Shown piece by piece: positions 58,201 through 64,000 of a DNA stretch of 64,000 nt (position 1 is its first letter; each line of letters opens with the position of its first letter). Where the stretch lies: NCBI RefSeq assembly GCF_035083965.1, contig NC_089722.1, positions 41,124,197-41,188,196 of the forward strand, written 5' to 3'. The notes below the pieces were generated by a model that saw only the letters and a program-made list of their open reading frames with translations, was not told the origin of the DNA and ran no database searches. The DNA comes from Branchiostoma lanceolatum. Taxonomy: Eukaryota > Chordata > Leptocardii > Amphioxiformes > Branchiostomatidae. The position numbers and the translations under genes were made by a program.

Positions 58201-61200
58201 AAGCACTGGGAGGTCTTACCTCTGCAAAAGCAGCTTAGTGTCTCACATATCTTTATTCTGCAAAAAATTACGATTTCCGATTTACACATTTATACTGTTC
58301 CATCATCAAAACTAAGCTGCAAATTCAATCGCAATCTTTTAAAGAAAATTGAAAACTATTCCTTGGAAAAGATGAAAATCTGGAAAATGCACTCATGAAT
58401 TATCAACCCAACAAGCAAAGAAATGCTGTACAGTTACAGTTATGAACAGTATCTTGCCAAGTTCCAAATTATTTAGCACAGTTTTCCAGACAGCAGCTTT
58501 GTAACGCTTTCCCCATCTGCAGGGCATCATGATGGAGAAGTTTGCCGCTAAGAAGCCGTCCTGCGTGGCGTACGACGAGAAGCTTCAGTTCTACACCAAG
58601 ATTGCTCACGAGGTTTGTATGTCGTACTCACAGAATATATATATATATTGCTATCAGTGAAAAGATAAGTATGGTTTTTAAGGTAGGATGCTTGCCAGTA
58701 TATATTCTATACCCAGATTGCTCACGAGGTGTGTATACAGTATTGTACTCACAGAATAAATATACATTGCTATTAGTGAGATTATAGTAGTGTTGGTATG
58801 GCGTAACAGTTAGAGCTTTGGGTACAGGACCAATAGGTTCCAAGTTCAAAGTCCCCATGCCCCAACGTCTGACAGTGTGCCCTTCTGGAAGGCACTTAAC
58901 ACAATAGACCAACCATGACAGTAGATTGACACCCACCGAGCCTCTCAGCTAATCAAAATTGTCTCTGAACTGAACTGTCTTTGTCTCTGAAACAAGTCTA
59001 TGTTACAATGTAACATCCTGTTGTTGTTTCCCAGGTATCAGAGCAGCCCCTAGTCAAAGACGAGGACTGCATCCGACTCCAGCTGACCCCGCTGGCCTCC
59101 ACGGTGCAGGACCACGCCAAGGCCTGGGTCACTTCACTCGGAAAACTCCTCAATGACTCAGCCAAGGAGGAGCTCTTCACTCTCAAGACGGAGCTAGAGG
59201 TTTGCTTGCGCATTTTCTAATGTGTAGTGTGCTTATACCACTGATTTAAATGACCTTACAGTACAGTGACTTATAGTAGTGCTATTGTGAACTGAAAACC
59301 ACTGTTAACACTCAGTTTTCCCTTTAGGTTACCACAAAATTCAATCACCACAAACTTAGATTCATCAGATAATCATAATATCAAATTGAGTTCTTTTTGG
59401 AACCTGTGGAGACACTTATATCTTGTTTCTACCTAATAATTATTATTGTTATTTCAGAGAAAATAGAATAGCACATAATATTGTTATTGAAATAGAATAA
59501 TTCTTAAATATGTGATTAAAATAAAACAAACCTTAATACTTATTTCCACATGTGTTCAGGGCCAGACCTCTGACTTGAAGAAGGTGCCGGACACCTTGGA
59601 GGATCTGAAGTTTGTTCTCGGAGTGATCGCCAACATTAAGGACATCTCGCTGGACGTGGAGATGAGATTTGTGGACTTGCAGGAGAGATATCGCACACTG
59701 GGCATGTACAAGATAGAGGTGAGATTATATCGCACCCTGGGCATGTACAAGATAGAGGTGAGATATAGGACACTGGGCATGTACAAGATAGAGGTGAGAT
59801 ATCACACACTGGGCATGTACAAGATAGAGGTGAGATATAGGACACTGGGCATGTACAAGATGGAGGTGAGATATAGGACACTGGGCATGTACAAGATAGA
59901 GGTGAGATATAGGACACTGGGCATGTACAAGATAGAGGTGAGATATCGCACCCTGGGCATGTACAAGATAGAGGTGAGATATCACACACTGGGCATGTAC
60001 AAGATAGAGGTGAGATATAGGACACTGGGCATGTACAAGATAGAGGTGAGATATAGGACACTGGGCATGTACAAGATAGAGGTGAGATATCACACACTGG
60101 GCATGTACAAGATAGAGGTGAGATATCAGACACTGGGCATGTACAAGATAGAGGTGAGATATAGGACACTGGGCATGTACAAGATAGAGGTGAGATATCA
60201 CACACTGGGCATGTACAAGATAGAGGTGAGATATAGGACACTGGGCATGTACAAGATAGAGGTGAGATATAGGACACTGGGCATGTACAAGATAGAAGTG
60301 AGATATAGGACACTGGGCATGTACAAGATAGAGGTGAGATATAGGACACTGGGCATGTACAAGATAGAGGTGAGATATCAGACCCTGGGCATGTACAAAA
60401 TAGAGGTGAGATATCGCACCCTGGGCATGTACAAAATAGAGGTGGGCTTCTCAACCCAATACAACCTAATAGTAATACTGCAAAATTCATCAAAAAAGAT
60501 TAAGTGCACAACATGAAATTGAGTTTATTGAGTTTATTGAGATACCCTTTAGCCCCTCAAGGGGGCTAATCTTCCAGGGCTCATAAACACTACATGTACA
60601 TCACAAAATACATACATACGTACACACATAATTACATATTTACATACAGGTAAAAGCAGGTAGAATTGAAGAAAAGGATTGGTTGAGGTCAGAGATCAGA
60701 AGCTAATTATGACTGAAACCATCAGAAATACAGTAAAATGTCAGCAAAACAAAATTACAGACCTTACTGAAATTGTATACACTCACTCACTCACTCACTC
60801 ACTCACTCACTCACTCACTCACTCACTCACTCACTCACTCACTCACTATCTGGTTTAACATCTCTTTAAGCTAACTTCAAAGTCTAGAACAAGTAACAGC
60901 AAAACTTTTTGACTGTATTCTGACACTTAAATGTCAAGAATATTGTAGTTGAGTGTGTTCAACCCCTTTGCTCTTTTTAAAAAGTGCTGAGTGGTAAGGA
61001 GAGAAAGAAGTGTACTGCTTTTTATAGTCTTTGGTACATGTATGACCCTACCAGGGTTTGAACCTGTGACCTCTTGAATGCAAATCAGGCACAATGCTAT
61101 TGCACGATAAGTTCCTTCTACAAGACAAGACTACTTCACCAGTGTAGAAATTCCATACTGAAACTAACGTCTGTCCTCTACAGGTGACAGAAGAGGAGAT

Positions 61201-63961
61201 AGAGTTGGTAAAAGACATGCCCCAGATCTGGGGCGACTTGTTCATGGACTCCAAGTTTGTGGACGCACGCCTTGGTCCTGTCAAGAAGAAGTTCACTGAG
61301 GTGAGCATACAACTACTGTATATGTTAAAATGTTTGCAGTGTTTTAATGTTTCAAGACTTTGTGGTGTTTGCTTCACTGTAAACTTACCACTGTGATAAC
61401 TCCATTTTCTCCCTACTACGAAATTAGATCCCTGTAAACTTAAATGTAGTTACTGTAACAGTAAGTATATTACTTACTCCTTTCCATTACATAACAATTA
61501 TACTTTCCGTTTCTATATGCATTTGTATATATCTTTGTTACTTGTTGCTTTGCATCATTGCATTATTATGTTTGTTTAGCATTATTTTAAGTTGGACAGA
61601 AGTCAATGAAAAAGTATGGGATTTTATTCTGTTACTCCTGTCCAGTTCACTGTGACAAAGCTGACAGAAATGATAAACCAACTTTTGCTGTATGTTATTC
61701 ATGATCATGTCAAATTAATGCTGAACTTGCATCCCTTTTTTTATCTATCTTAATGTTTTCAAAACACAGCATCTGACTCTAGAAGTGAGTACAGTCAGGT
61801 GATGTGGTGAGGTGGTGACCATCTCAAAAATAGTCACTGGTCCCACAAACACAAGGCTATTAGCAGTACCGTGGTATATGTACTAGAATCATATGTTAAG
61901 ATCAGACTTGGTTGTTTGAGTAGGGATGCCACACTTTTATTCCTAGTGTGTACATTCTTGTAGCTGCAACTTGGGGTCATAACTAGCTTGTCCAACACTT
62001 TAGTGTAGAAGGTATTTTCTCTCGAATTCTGGAGATGGCACAAACTTACAGAAGAGTATCAGAGACAAGAAGAAACTACATCGATTAGGTAAACTAGATT
62101 TCACTCAATAAACTTTGTCCATGCTACATGGTACACAGAACTGCAGTTGTACACGGAGCTAGGTAATATATGTATGTCAAAGTTGTACCTGGTACATTTC
62201 ACTACACTGGTGAAATTTCACATCACTGCAGATCGTAAACTAAAGTAGGTATTAAAGTAACAATCATTATGGTAATGCACCATAAGTTGTTTTAATGTGA
62301 TATAGATTCAGGGTTACTTGCAATAAAAGATGCTTTTCCCCGCTCGACACAGATCACCTTGCAACAGATTCAGGAGTTTGACAAGGACCTGAACACTTTT
62401 GGGGAGACGTTCCACGCTGAGGGCCCGGGAGCCGTCGGAACAGACTTGGACAAAGGTGAGATCTGGAACTGGCTGGGTACTGAAAGAGTTTGGACACAAC
62501 CAAATTCTTTTTCTTACTGGTCAACTTGTGGTAGTCCTTCCTTCTACTAGACACCAGATGAGTGACCAAAAATCATTTGTCATTGAGATTATTGAACACT
62601 GGAAGATCATTGAAAGACCTTGGAGGTCATTGGAAGATTCTGAGGAACCTTTCTTAGATCATTGGACAATCTTGAAGATCATTAAAGGCCTTTTGTTATC
62701 AGTATAATGATTAAAAGGGACCTTGGAGACCATTGAAAAATCTTGGAGACCATTCAGTTCTCATTGAAGCTCCATTAAGAGATCTGTCCAATTTTTATAT
62801 TCTTGACAGTCTCGTTGCAATTGCCTCTTTGAATTCCACACTTAAGCCAAAATAGATTGACAAATCTTCCATTTCATTTGATCACCACAGGGGTTGAGAT
62901 TCTGGAAAAGTACCAGAAGGAGCTGGCGAAGTACGAGCGCGAGAGACAAGAGCTAGCGAACGCAGAGAGACTGTTTGACCTGCCCATCACCATGTACCCG
63001 CTGCTGCAGCAAGTGCAGAAGGAGATGAAAGGACTGGAGATGATCTACTCACTCTACAAACAACAGCAGGTTTGTTTGTTTGTTTATTTGTTTGTTCGAC
63101 CTGCCCATCACCATGTACCCCCTGCTGCAGCAGGTGCAGAAGGAGATGAAAGGCCTGGAGATGATCTACTCACTCTACAAACAGCAGCAGGTCGGTTATG
63201 TGTTAAAATGTATTGCAATTATGAGATTGAAGATTTAAATGATGTGAAGATGAGAGTAAATTCTGGTCCCCTGTAGAACTTGTGACCGTTACCTAGTTGT
63301 TGTTTTTCGTTCATTCATAGATTGGGATGATATTTGCTAGTTTTGTTAGACTAGCAAATGCTATGCTTTCCATGATCAGTGGTTGATAGCACTTTGTACC
63401 CTGTTTCAACACATTTTAAAATAGACTGTCTGGAAGAGAATTTTACAGTCGTTAAGAATTTTTGGTGTTGTTTGTTTGTTTGTTGGTAAAACTATGTACA
63501 ATGTATGTTTGAATGTGTCTTATCTTTGCACATGTGTGTTTTTGGACAGCATAACTCAATGATTGTGGATAGATCTTCATGATGTTTTGTATGTGGGTAG
63601 GTGTTGGCAAAATAAAGGACCAGTTGGAGTATTGGCCATCTTGCGCCTCTCTTTGTTACTGCAGCAGAATATATTTTCTTCGTTATAAGTTTTGATGGTC
63701 AATGCTGAAAATTGAAATACTGAACTTAATGTGACCCATTTTCCCCCAGGCTGCCCGTGAGGAGTGGTCCCAGACCCTCTGGGCCAACCTGAATGTGAAC
63801 CAGCTGGTGGAGGGTATTGAAGGGTTTATCAAGCAGCTGAAGAAGATGCCGAAGGATGTGAAGAGCCTCCCTGTTGCGCACCACCTGGACGCTAAGATGA
63901 GGGAGTTCTCCGCCTCCATCCCGCTCTTCGTGGATCTCAAACACGAGGCTCTGAGAGAACG
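36456..63961 (+). CDS. DNAH10: axonemal dynein heavy chain 10, N-terminal 28 exons (continues right)
   Basis: Exons: 36456-36681, 43261-43422, 45802-45932, 46493-46717, 47295-47502, 47965-48080, 48351-48521, 49286-49420, 49789-49979, 50446-50644, 51126-51242, 51711-51959, 52359-52535, 53088-53265, 53745-53875, 54372-54458, 55104-55217, 55708-55848, 56374-56562, 57440-57600, 57910-58141, 58523-58612, 59035-59199, 59560-59718, 61184-61300, 62353-62455, 62891-63069, 63750-63961. Every junction is GT-AG and phase-consistent, giving about 1,522 residues. Family signatures: EFYNIFGPELKAVTGDPKRI, ALRMVWIISRHYN, FDRKKLFERTDYMA, EKFAAKKPSCVAYDEKLQFY, LDKGVEILEKYQ. This is the tail (DHC_N1) and the first part of the linker (DHC_N2); motor domains lie beyond the window. 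DNAH10 is a heavy chain of the two-headed inner-arm dynein (I1/f), normally paired with DNAH2. Exons 2-3 encode an acidic low-complexity insert. Exon 1 and the acidic exons are the least certain. Confidence 0.93.
37082..38244. mobile_element. 1,163-bp non-autonomous transposon, 7-bp target duplication
   Basis: A perfect 27-bp terminal inverted repeat begins CAAGGAGGTTATATAGACAG. The flanks are GTTTTAC at 37075-37081 and 38245-38251. The interior has only short frames (for example 37129-37491) with no recognised transposase. It shares its terminal ~16 bp with the tiny palindromes nearby and is the longest family member in the window. Confidence 0.85.
38551..38576. mobile_element. 26-bp micro-element, degraded
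   Basis: Begins CAAGAAGCG and ends AAACCTCCTTG; flanks ATTTGAA and ATTTGAC (6 of 7). An older member of the same family. Confidence 0.55.
38706..38733. mobile_element. 28-bp micro-palindrome, 7-bp target duplication
   Basis: CAAGGAGGTTTAAA and TTCAAACCTCCTTG arms, flanked by perfect GTTGTAT repeats (38699-38705 and 38734-38740). An orphan half 'TATAATGTCCTTG' ends at 38698, directly before the left repeat. Confidence 0.8.
38964..38999. mobile_element. 36-bp micro-element, 7-bp target duplication
   Basis: CAAGGAGGTTACAGG to AAACCTCCTTG, flanked by perfect CTCAATG repeats (38957-38963 and 39000-39006). Confidence 0.8.
39160..39182. mobile_element. 23-bp micro-element remnant, no flank repeat
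   Basis: CAAGGATATAC to AAAACCTCCTTG; the flanks ATTTGAC and GTTTTCC do not match. Confidence 0.4.
39445..39468. mobile_element. 24-bp micro-element, 7-bp target duplication
   Basis: AAAGGACACTGT and AAAATGTCCTTG arms, flanked by perfect CAAAAAC repeats (39438-39444 and 39469-39475). It is the shortest member and belongs to the AAGGACA subfamily. Confidence 0.75.
39968..40017. mobile_element. 50-bp micro-element, near 7-bp target duplication
   Basis: CAAGGACATTATATAG to TTAATGTCCTTG, flanked by ATCGAAA and ATCGGAA (6 of 7). AAGGACA subfamily. Confidence 0.7.
41352..41378. mobile_element. 27-bp micro-palindrome, 7-bp target duplication
   Basis: CAAGGACAATATT and ATATAATGTCCTTG arms, flanked by perfect ATTCAAA repeats (41345-41351 and 41379-41385). 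Its right flank overlaps the left flank of the next element. Confidence 0.8.
41390..41422. mobile_element. 33-bp micro-palindrome, 7-bp target duplication
   Basis: AAAGGAGGTTGTATAG and CTATATAACCTCCTTG arms, flanked by perfect AAACAAC repeats (41383-41389 and 41423-41429). Confidence 0.8.
41590..41647. mobile_element. 33-bp micro-palindrome plus 11-bp half element, three flank repeats
   Basis: CAAGGAGGTTATATGG to CTATATAACCTCCTTG at 41590-41622, then GTTTTGC, then CAAGGAGGTTG at 41630-41640, then GTTTTGC again. With the copy at 41583-41589 the target repeat occurs three times. Confidence 0.8.
43211..43248. repeat. (TTGA)n microsatellite just before DNAH10 exon 2
   Basis: TGATTGAT repeats ending 12 bp before the exon 2 acceptor. 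Confidence 0.9.
43592..45544. mobile_element. 1,953-bp TA-flanked inverted-repeat transposon in DNAH10 intron 2
   Basis: The 25-bp inverted repeats differ at one base and begin CTCTCATCTCCCAAATAAAC. TA lies on both sides (43590-43591 and 45545-45546). Subterminal units 'AATAAACATACCCCCCGG' repeat at the left, and relatives appear at the right. TA duplication is typical of Tc1/mariner-like elements. No transposase frame is visible. Confidence 0.8.
44365..44390. mobile_element. 26-bp micro-element remnant
   Basis: Nearly identical to the element at 41352 in its first 20 bases, but with a decayed right end (GTTCTG) and no flank repeat. It lies inside the TA-flanked element. Confidence 0.45.
46080..46240 (+). 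repeat. dispersed repeat ('ACAGTCAAACCTG' family)
   Basis: Shares 'ACAGTCAAACCTG', 'GACACAAGCATT' and 'GTGACCACCTGTC' with 47740-47935. No coding sequence. Confidence 0.6.
46779..46881 (+). repeat. partial copy of DNAH10 exon 4 3' end with donor
   Basis: Matches the last ~90 nt of exon 4 ('GAGGCCAATGAG', 'CTCCCCAAACAGT', 'GAGTTTGGGATCCT', 'GTCATGCTGGAGCACATCAT', then a GT donor). Indels break the frame. Confidence 0.85.
46960..47205 (-). repeat. dispersed repeat, inverted relative of 56690-56845
   Basis: 'TATAACCAGCGGCTGCCACC', 'GCAAAGGTTAGAT' and 'GGCATCGTCACTAGATAAC' pair with the reverse complement of the copy in DNAH10 intron 19. Confidence 0.6.
47740..47935 (+). repeat. dispersed repeat ('ACAGTCAAACCTG' family)
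   Basis: Second copy of the 46080 family, itself with two 'ACAGTCAAAC(C/T)TGT' starts. Confidence 0.6.
48677..48704 (+). repeat. partial copy 1 of DNAH10 exon 7 3' end
   Basis: 'CAGCTCAAGATTCCTGTTGT' and 'CAGAAAAG' plus a GTAAG donor. Confidence 0.8.
48782..48832 (+). repeat. partial copy 2 of DNAH10 exon 7 3' end
   Basis: Last ~50 nt of exon 7 with donor. From its third codon onward four codons differ silently and one changes Ala to Met. The intron side continues to match ('GGGAGGGATCGAAATG'). Confidence 0.85.
48853..49029 (+). repeat. (GGGCTA)n hexamer array with GGGTTA edges
   Basis: About 20 GGGCTA hexamers, flanked on both sides by GGGTTA, the vertebrate-type telomere hexamer in rotated register. 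It lies between two exon 7 fragments. Confidence 0.95.
49081..49107 (+). repeat. partial copy 3 of DNAH10 exon 7 3' end
   Basis: 'AGCTCAAGATTCCTGTAGT' and 'CAAAAAG' plus donor and 'GGGAAGGGATGG'. It carries an in-frame TAG. Confidence 0.8.
49661..49735 (+). repeat. partial copy of DNAH10 exon 9 centre
   Basis: 25 codons identical in protein to exon 9 (LDTIPSLMNALRMVWIISRH onward), with five silent nucleotide differences. It has no splice site of its own and lies 53 bp upstream of the real exon. Confidence 0.9.
50141..50221. mobile_element. TTAA-type miniature element in DNAH10 intron 9
   Basis: TTAACCTTCTCCCTGCTG to GTGCTAAAGGTTAA, about 80 bp, with TTAA at both ends. Confidence 0.65.
51283..51560 (+). 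mobile_element. tRNA-derived SINE in DNAH10 intron 11, split by a miniature element
   Basis: B-box 'GGTTCGAGTCC', then 'CAATGTTGTGC', 'AAAGGCACTTAAGACC', 'CTCAGGTGAAAATGAGTGCC' and 'CTCAAGCACA'. A TTAA element follows, and then the body resumes with 'AGATCCCATCACAG'. Confidence 0.65.
51422..51478. mobile_element. 57-bp TTAA-type miniature element inside the SINE
   Basis: CCTTCTCCCTGCTG at the left; TTAA at 51418-51421 and 51479-51482. The uninterrupted paralogue at 10500 shows the site as 'TTGAGCACATATAAGATCTC', so one TTAA is the duplication. Confidence 0.7.
51604..51634 (+). repeat. partial copy of DNAH10 exon 12 start, acceptor lost
   Basis: 'GTCCCTGGTGAGTTTCGACC' matches the real 'ATCCCAGGTGAGTTTCGACC' at 51704-51723, but AG has become TG. 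Confidence 0.75.
52575..52770 (+). repeat. fragment of the 2490-4400 repeat family in DNAH10 intron 13
   Basis: 'AAGGTTATGTTTTTG', 'CATAACTCGAGAATG' and 'CCTCCTAGCG' fit the family. Confidence 0.5.
53001..53046 (+). repeat. partial copy of DNAH10 exon 14 start with acceptor
   Basis: 'TGTCTTAGCTCTGTAGGAGA' then 'GGATGAAACACCTGA' resembles 'TGTCTTATCTCTGCAGGCGC' then 'GTATGAGATACCTGA' at the real exon. Confidence 0.75.
53286..53366. mobile_element. TTAA-type miniature element in DNAH10 intron 14
   Basis: CCTTCTTCCTG at the left and CAGCAGGGAAAAGA at the right, with TTAA at 53282-53285 and 53367-53370. It starts about 16 bp after the exon 14 donor. Confidence 0.65.
53690..53751 (+). repeat. 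31-bp tandem duplication across the DNAH10 exon 15 acceptor
   Basis: Units 53690-53720 and 53721-53751 each run from TTTTATTTTACTTG to AAAGGTGAAGA or TAAGGTGAAGA. The second unit contains the real exon start (53745). Confidence 0.9.
54715..54840 (+). repeat. short dispersed element, copy 1 of 2
   Basis: 'CAGTACTGTGCCTTTCCTTG', 'AAGCACCATGTTTTCA' and 'GCACCAGGCACAGG' recur at 55995-56115. The ends are not clearly inverted. Confidence 0.65.
55995..56115 (+). repeat. short dispersed element, copy 2 of 2
   Basis: Relative of 54715-54840 in DNAH10 intron 18, same orientation. Confidence 0.65.
56130..56391 (+). repeat. ~136-bp tandem duplication across the DNAH10 exon 19 acceptor
   Basis: 'TTCCACAG' then 'AAATTCTTTGAGTACATG' at 56230-56255 repeats as 'TTTAACAG' then 'GAATTCTTTGAGTACATT' at the real exon (56374). 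Upstream 'ACAAACTGTTGCAG' is also paired. Confidence 0.85.
56690..56845 (+). repeat. dispersed repeat, inverted relative of 46960-47205
   Basis: 'GGCAGCAGCTGGTTATATTA', 'AATCTTTGCATATCTAACTG' and 'AGCTATCTAGTGAGGATGCC'. Confidence 0.6.
57108..57439 (+). repeat. two truncated copies of DNAH10 exon 20 with acceptors
   Basis: Copies begin at 57108 and 57274, about 166 bp apart, each after a CGCAG acceptor. Each keeps 24 codons (LVKRNLLWFCRAITSPKPLF onward) with only silent differences from the real exon at 57440. Each then jumps across an internal deletion to 'CTACAAACTCTTTACAAGAT' and a TGA stop. Inclusion of either copy would truncate the protein. Confidence 0.92.
58715..58780 (+). repeat. 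partial copy of DNAH10 exon 22 3' end and intron start
   Basis: 'AGATTGCTCACGAGGTGTGT' and downstream 'GTACTCACAGAATA' with 'ATTGCTATTAGTGA' duplicate 58599-58660. Confidence 0.85.
58785..58935 (+). mobile_element. tRNA-derived SINE in DNAH10 intron 22
   Basis: 'GGTATGGCGTAACAGTTAGA' (A-box region), 'GTTCAAAGTCC' (B-box remnant), 'GTGTGCCCTTCTGGAAGGCA' body. Confidence 0.6.
59683..60441 (+). repeat. 36-bp x21 array carrying the DNAH10 exon 24 donor site
   Basis: The unit encodes YRTLGMYKIEVR and includes the exon 24 end plus its donor (GAG/GTGAGATAT). The first unit is the true exon end (conserved RYRT..MY). It is followed by 20 more units with only occasional R/H/Q, I/M and silent changes, an extra 3 nt after unit 1, and no stop. 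Every unit has its own GT donor; the first is at 59719 and the last at 60442. Confidence 0.97.
60525..60640 (-). mobile_element. possible minus-strand retroelement 3' end
   Basis: 'TTGAGTTTATTGAGTTTATT' tail-like repeat followed by the hairpin TAGCCCC...GGGGGCTA. Similar architecture to 8438-8600. Confidence 0.35.
60779..60847. repeat. (CACT)n microsatellite
   Basis: Nearly pure ACTC tetramers, about 68 bp, in DNAH10 intron 24. Confidence 0.95.
61301..62352. other. DNAH10 intron 25, nothing else recognised
   Basis: AT-rich intron without recognised repeats or hidden exons. Confidence 0.5.
63095..63190 (+). repeat. 96-bp copy of DNAH10 exon 27 3' end with donor
   Basis: 32 codons identical in protein (FDLPITMYPLLQQVQKEMKG onward) with five silent changes and its own GT donor. 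It lacks an acceptor. Read-through from exon 27 to this donor would add 121 nt and shift the frame. Confidence 0.95.
63470..63690 (+). repeat. fragment of the 2490-4400 repeat family in DNAH10 intron 27
   Basis: 'CAGCATAACTCAATGATTG', 'GATCTTCATGATGTTTTG' and 'TTACTGCAGCAG' match the family. Confidence 0.5.
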
Positions 63962-64000
63962 GTAAACACTTCTGCAAACTCCCTATGGACCTATTGTTTT

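Noticed and set aside
59683..60441. Regularly spaced 36-bp units resembling a CRISPR array
   Set aside because: There are no unique spacers, units are contiguous, and the locus is an animal exon boundary.
59636..60493. 285-codon minus-strand frame with Cys/Pro repeats
   Set aside because: It is the antisense of the 36-bp DNAH10 exon 24 array; the plus-strand repeat explains its lack of stops.
63095..63190. A genuine extra DNAH10 exon
   Set aside because: It has no acceptor, and using its donor from exon 27 adds 121 nt and breaks the frame, despite perfect protein identity.

Overview
The window is animal nuclear DNA: multi-exon genes with GT-AG introns, many small DNA transposons and tRNA-derived SINEs, and about one gene per 15 kb. 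The best guess is a cephalochordate (amphioxus, Branchiostoma). This is inferred from the leucine-rich-repeat (LRR) membrane proteins with repeated TGQG tail motifs, the compact intron-rich ciliary genes, and minisatellites that start at exon-intron junctions. I recall such minisatellites from amphioxus but cannot check it here.

Layout. (1) 1-650, minus strand: the 5' part of a secreted or membrane LRR gene that runs off the left edge. (2) 0.65-12.8 kb: no gene recognised; tandem and dispersed repeats, a SINE, and a decayed copy of a TCHP exon. (3) 12.8-20.1 kb, plus strand: a single-pass LRR receptor gene whose cytoplasmic-tail exon is split by a 5,032-bp CACTA-like transposon with a 3-bp target duplication; the reading frame resumes exactly on the far side. 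(4) 20.1-24.5 kb: a second decayed copy of the TCHP-derived segment, a SINE and a large foldback element. (5) 24.9-34.6 kb, minus strand: a complete trichoplein (TCHP) gene, 15 coding exons whose phases all join, 500 codons. (6) 34.6-36.5 kb: a divergent ciliary promoter region with two near-identical X-box-like sites and a forkhead site. (7) 36.5 kb to the right edge, plus strand: the first 28 coding exons (about 1,522 residues) of the inner-arm axonemal dynein heavy chain DNAH10, up to the start of the linker.

TCHP (centriole/cilium control) and DNAH10 (ciliary motility) lie head to head and could share ciliary transcriptional control.

Three signals stand out. First, a family of 24-50 bp near-palindromes, each essentially two transposon ends joined together, lies mostly in DNAH10 intron 1; seven of these, plus one 1.16-kb relative, carry perfect 7-bp target-site duplications. 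Second, many exons of both genes have partial copies, often with a splice site, in the adjacent intron. The extreme case is DNAH10 exon 24, whose 3' end and donor site are tandemly repeated 21 times in a 36-bp, frame-preserving unit. Third, three DNAH10 exon fragments differ from the real exons only at synonymous positions (15 of 15 differences), which suggests copying from a diverged allele, gene conversion, or haplotype merging in the assembly.
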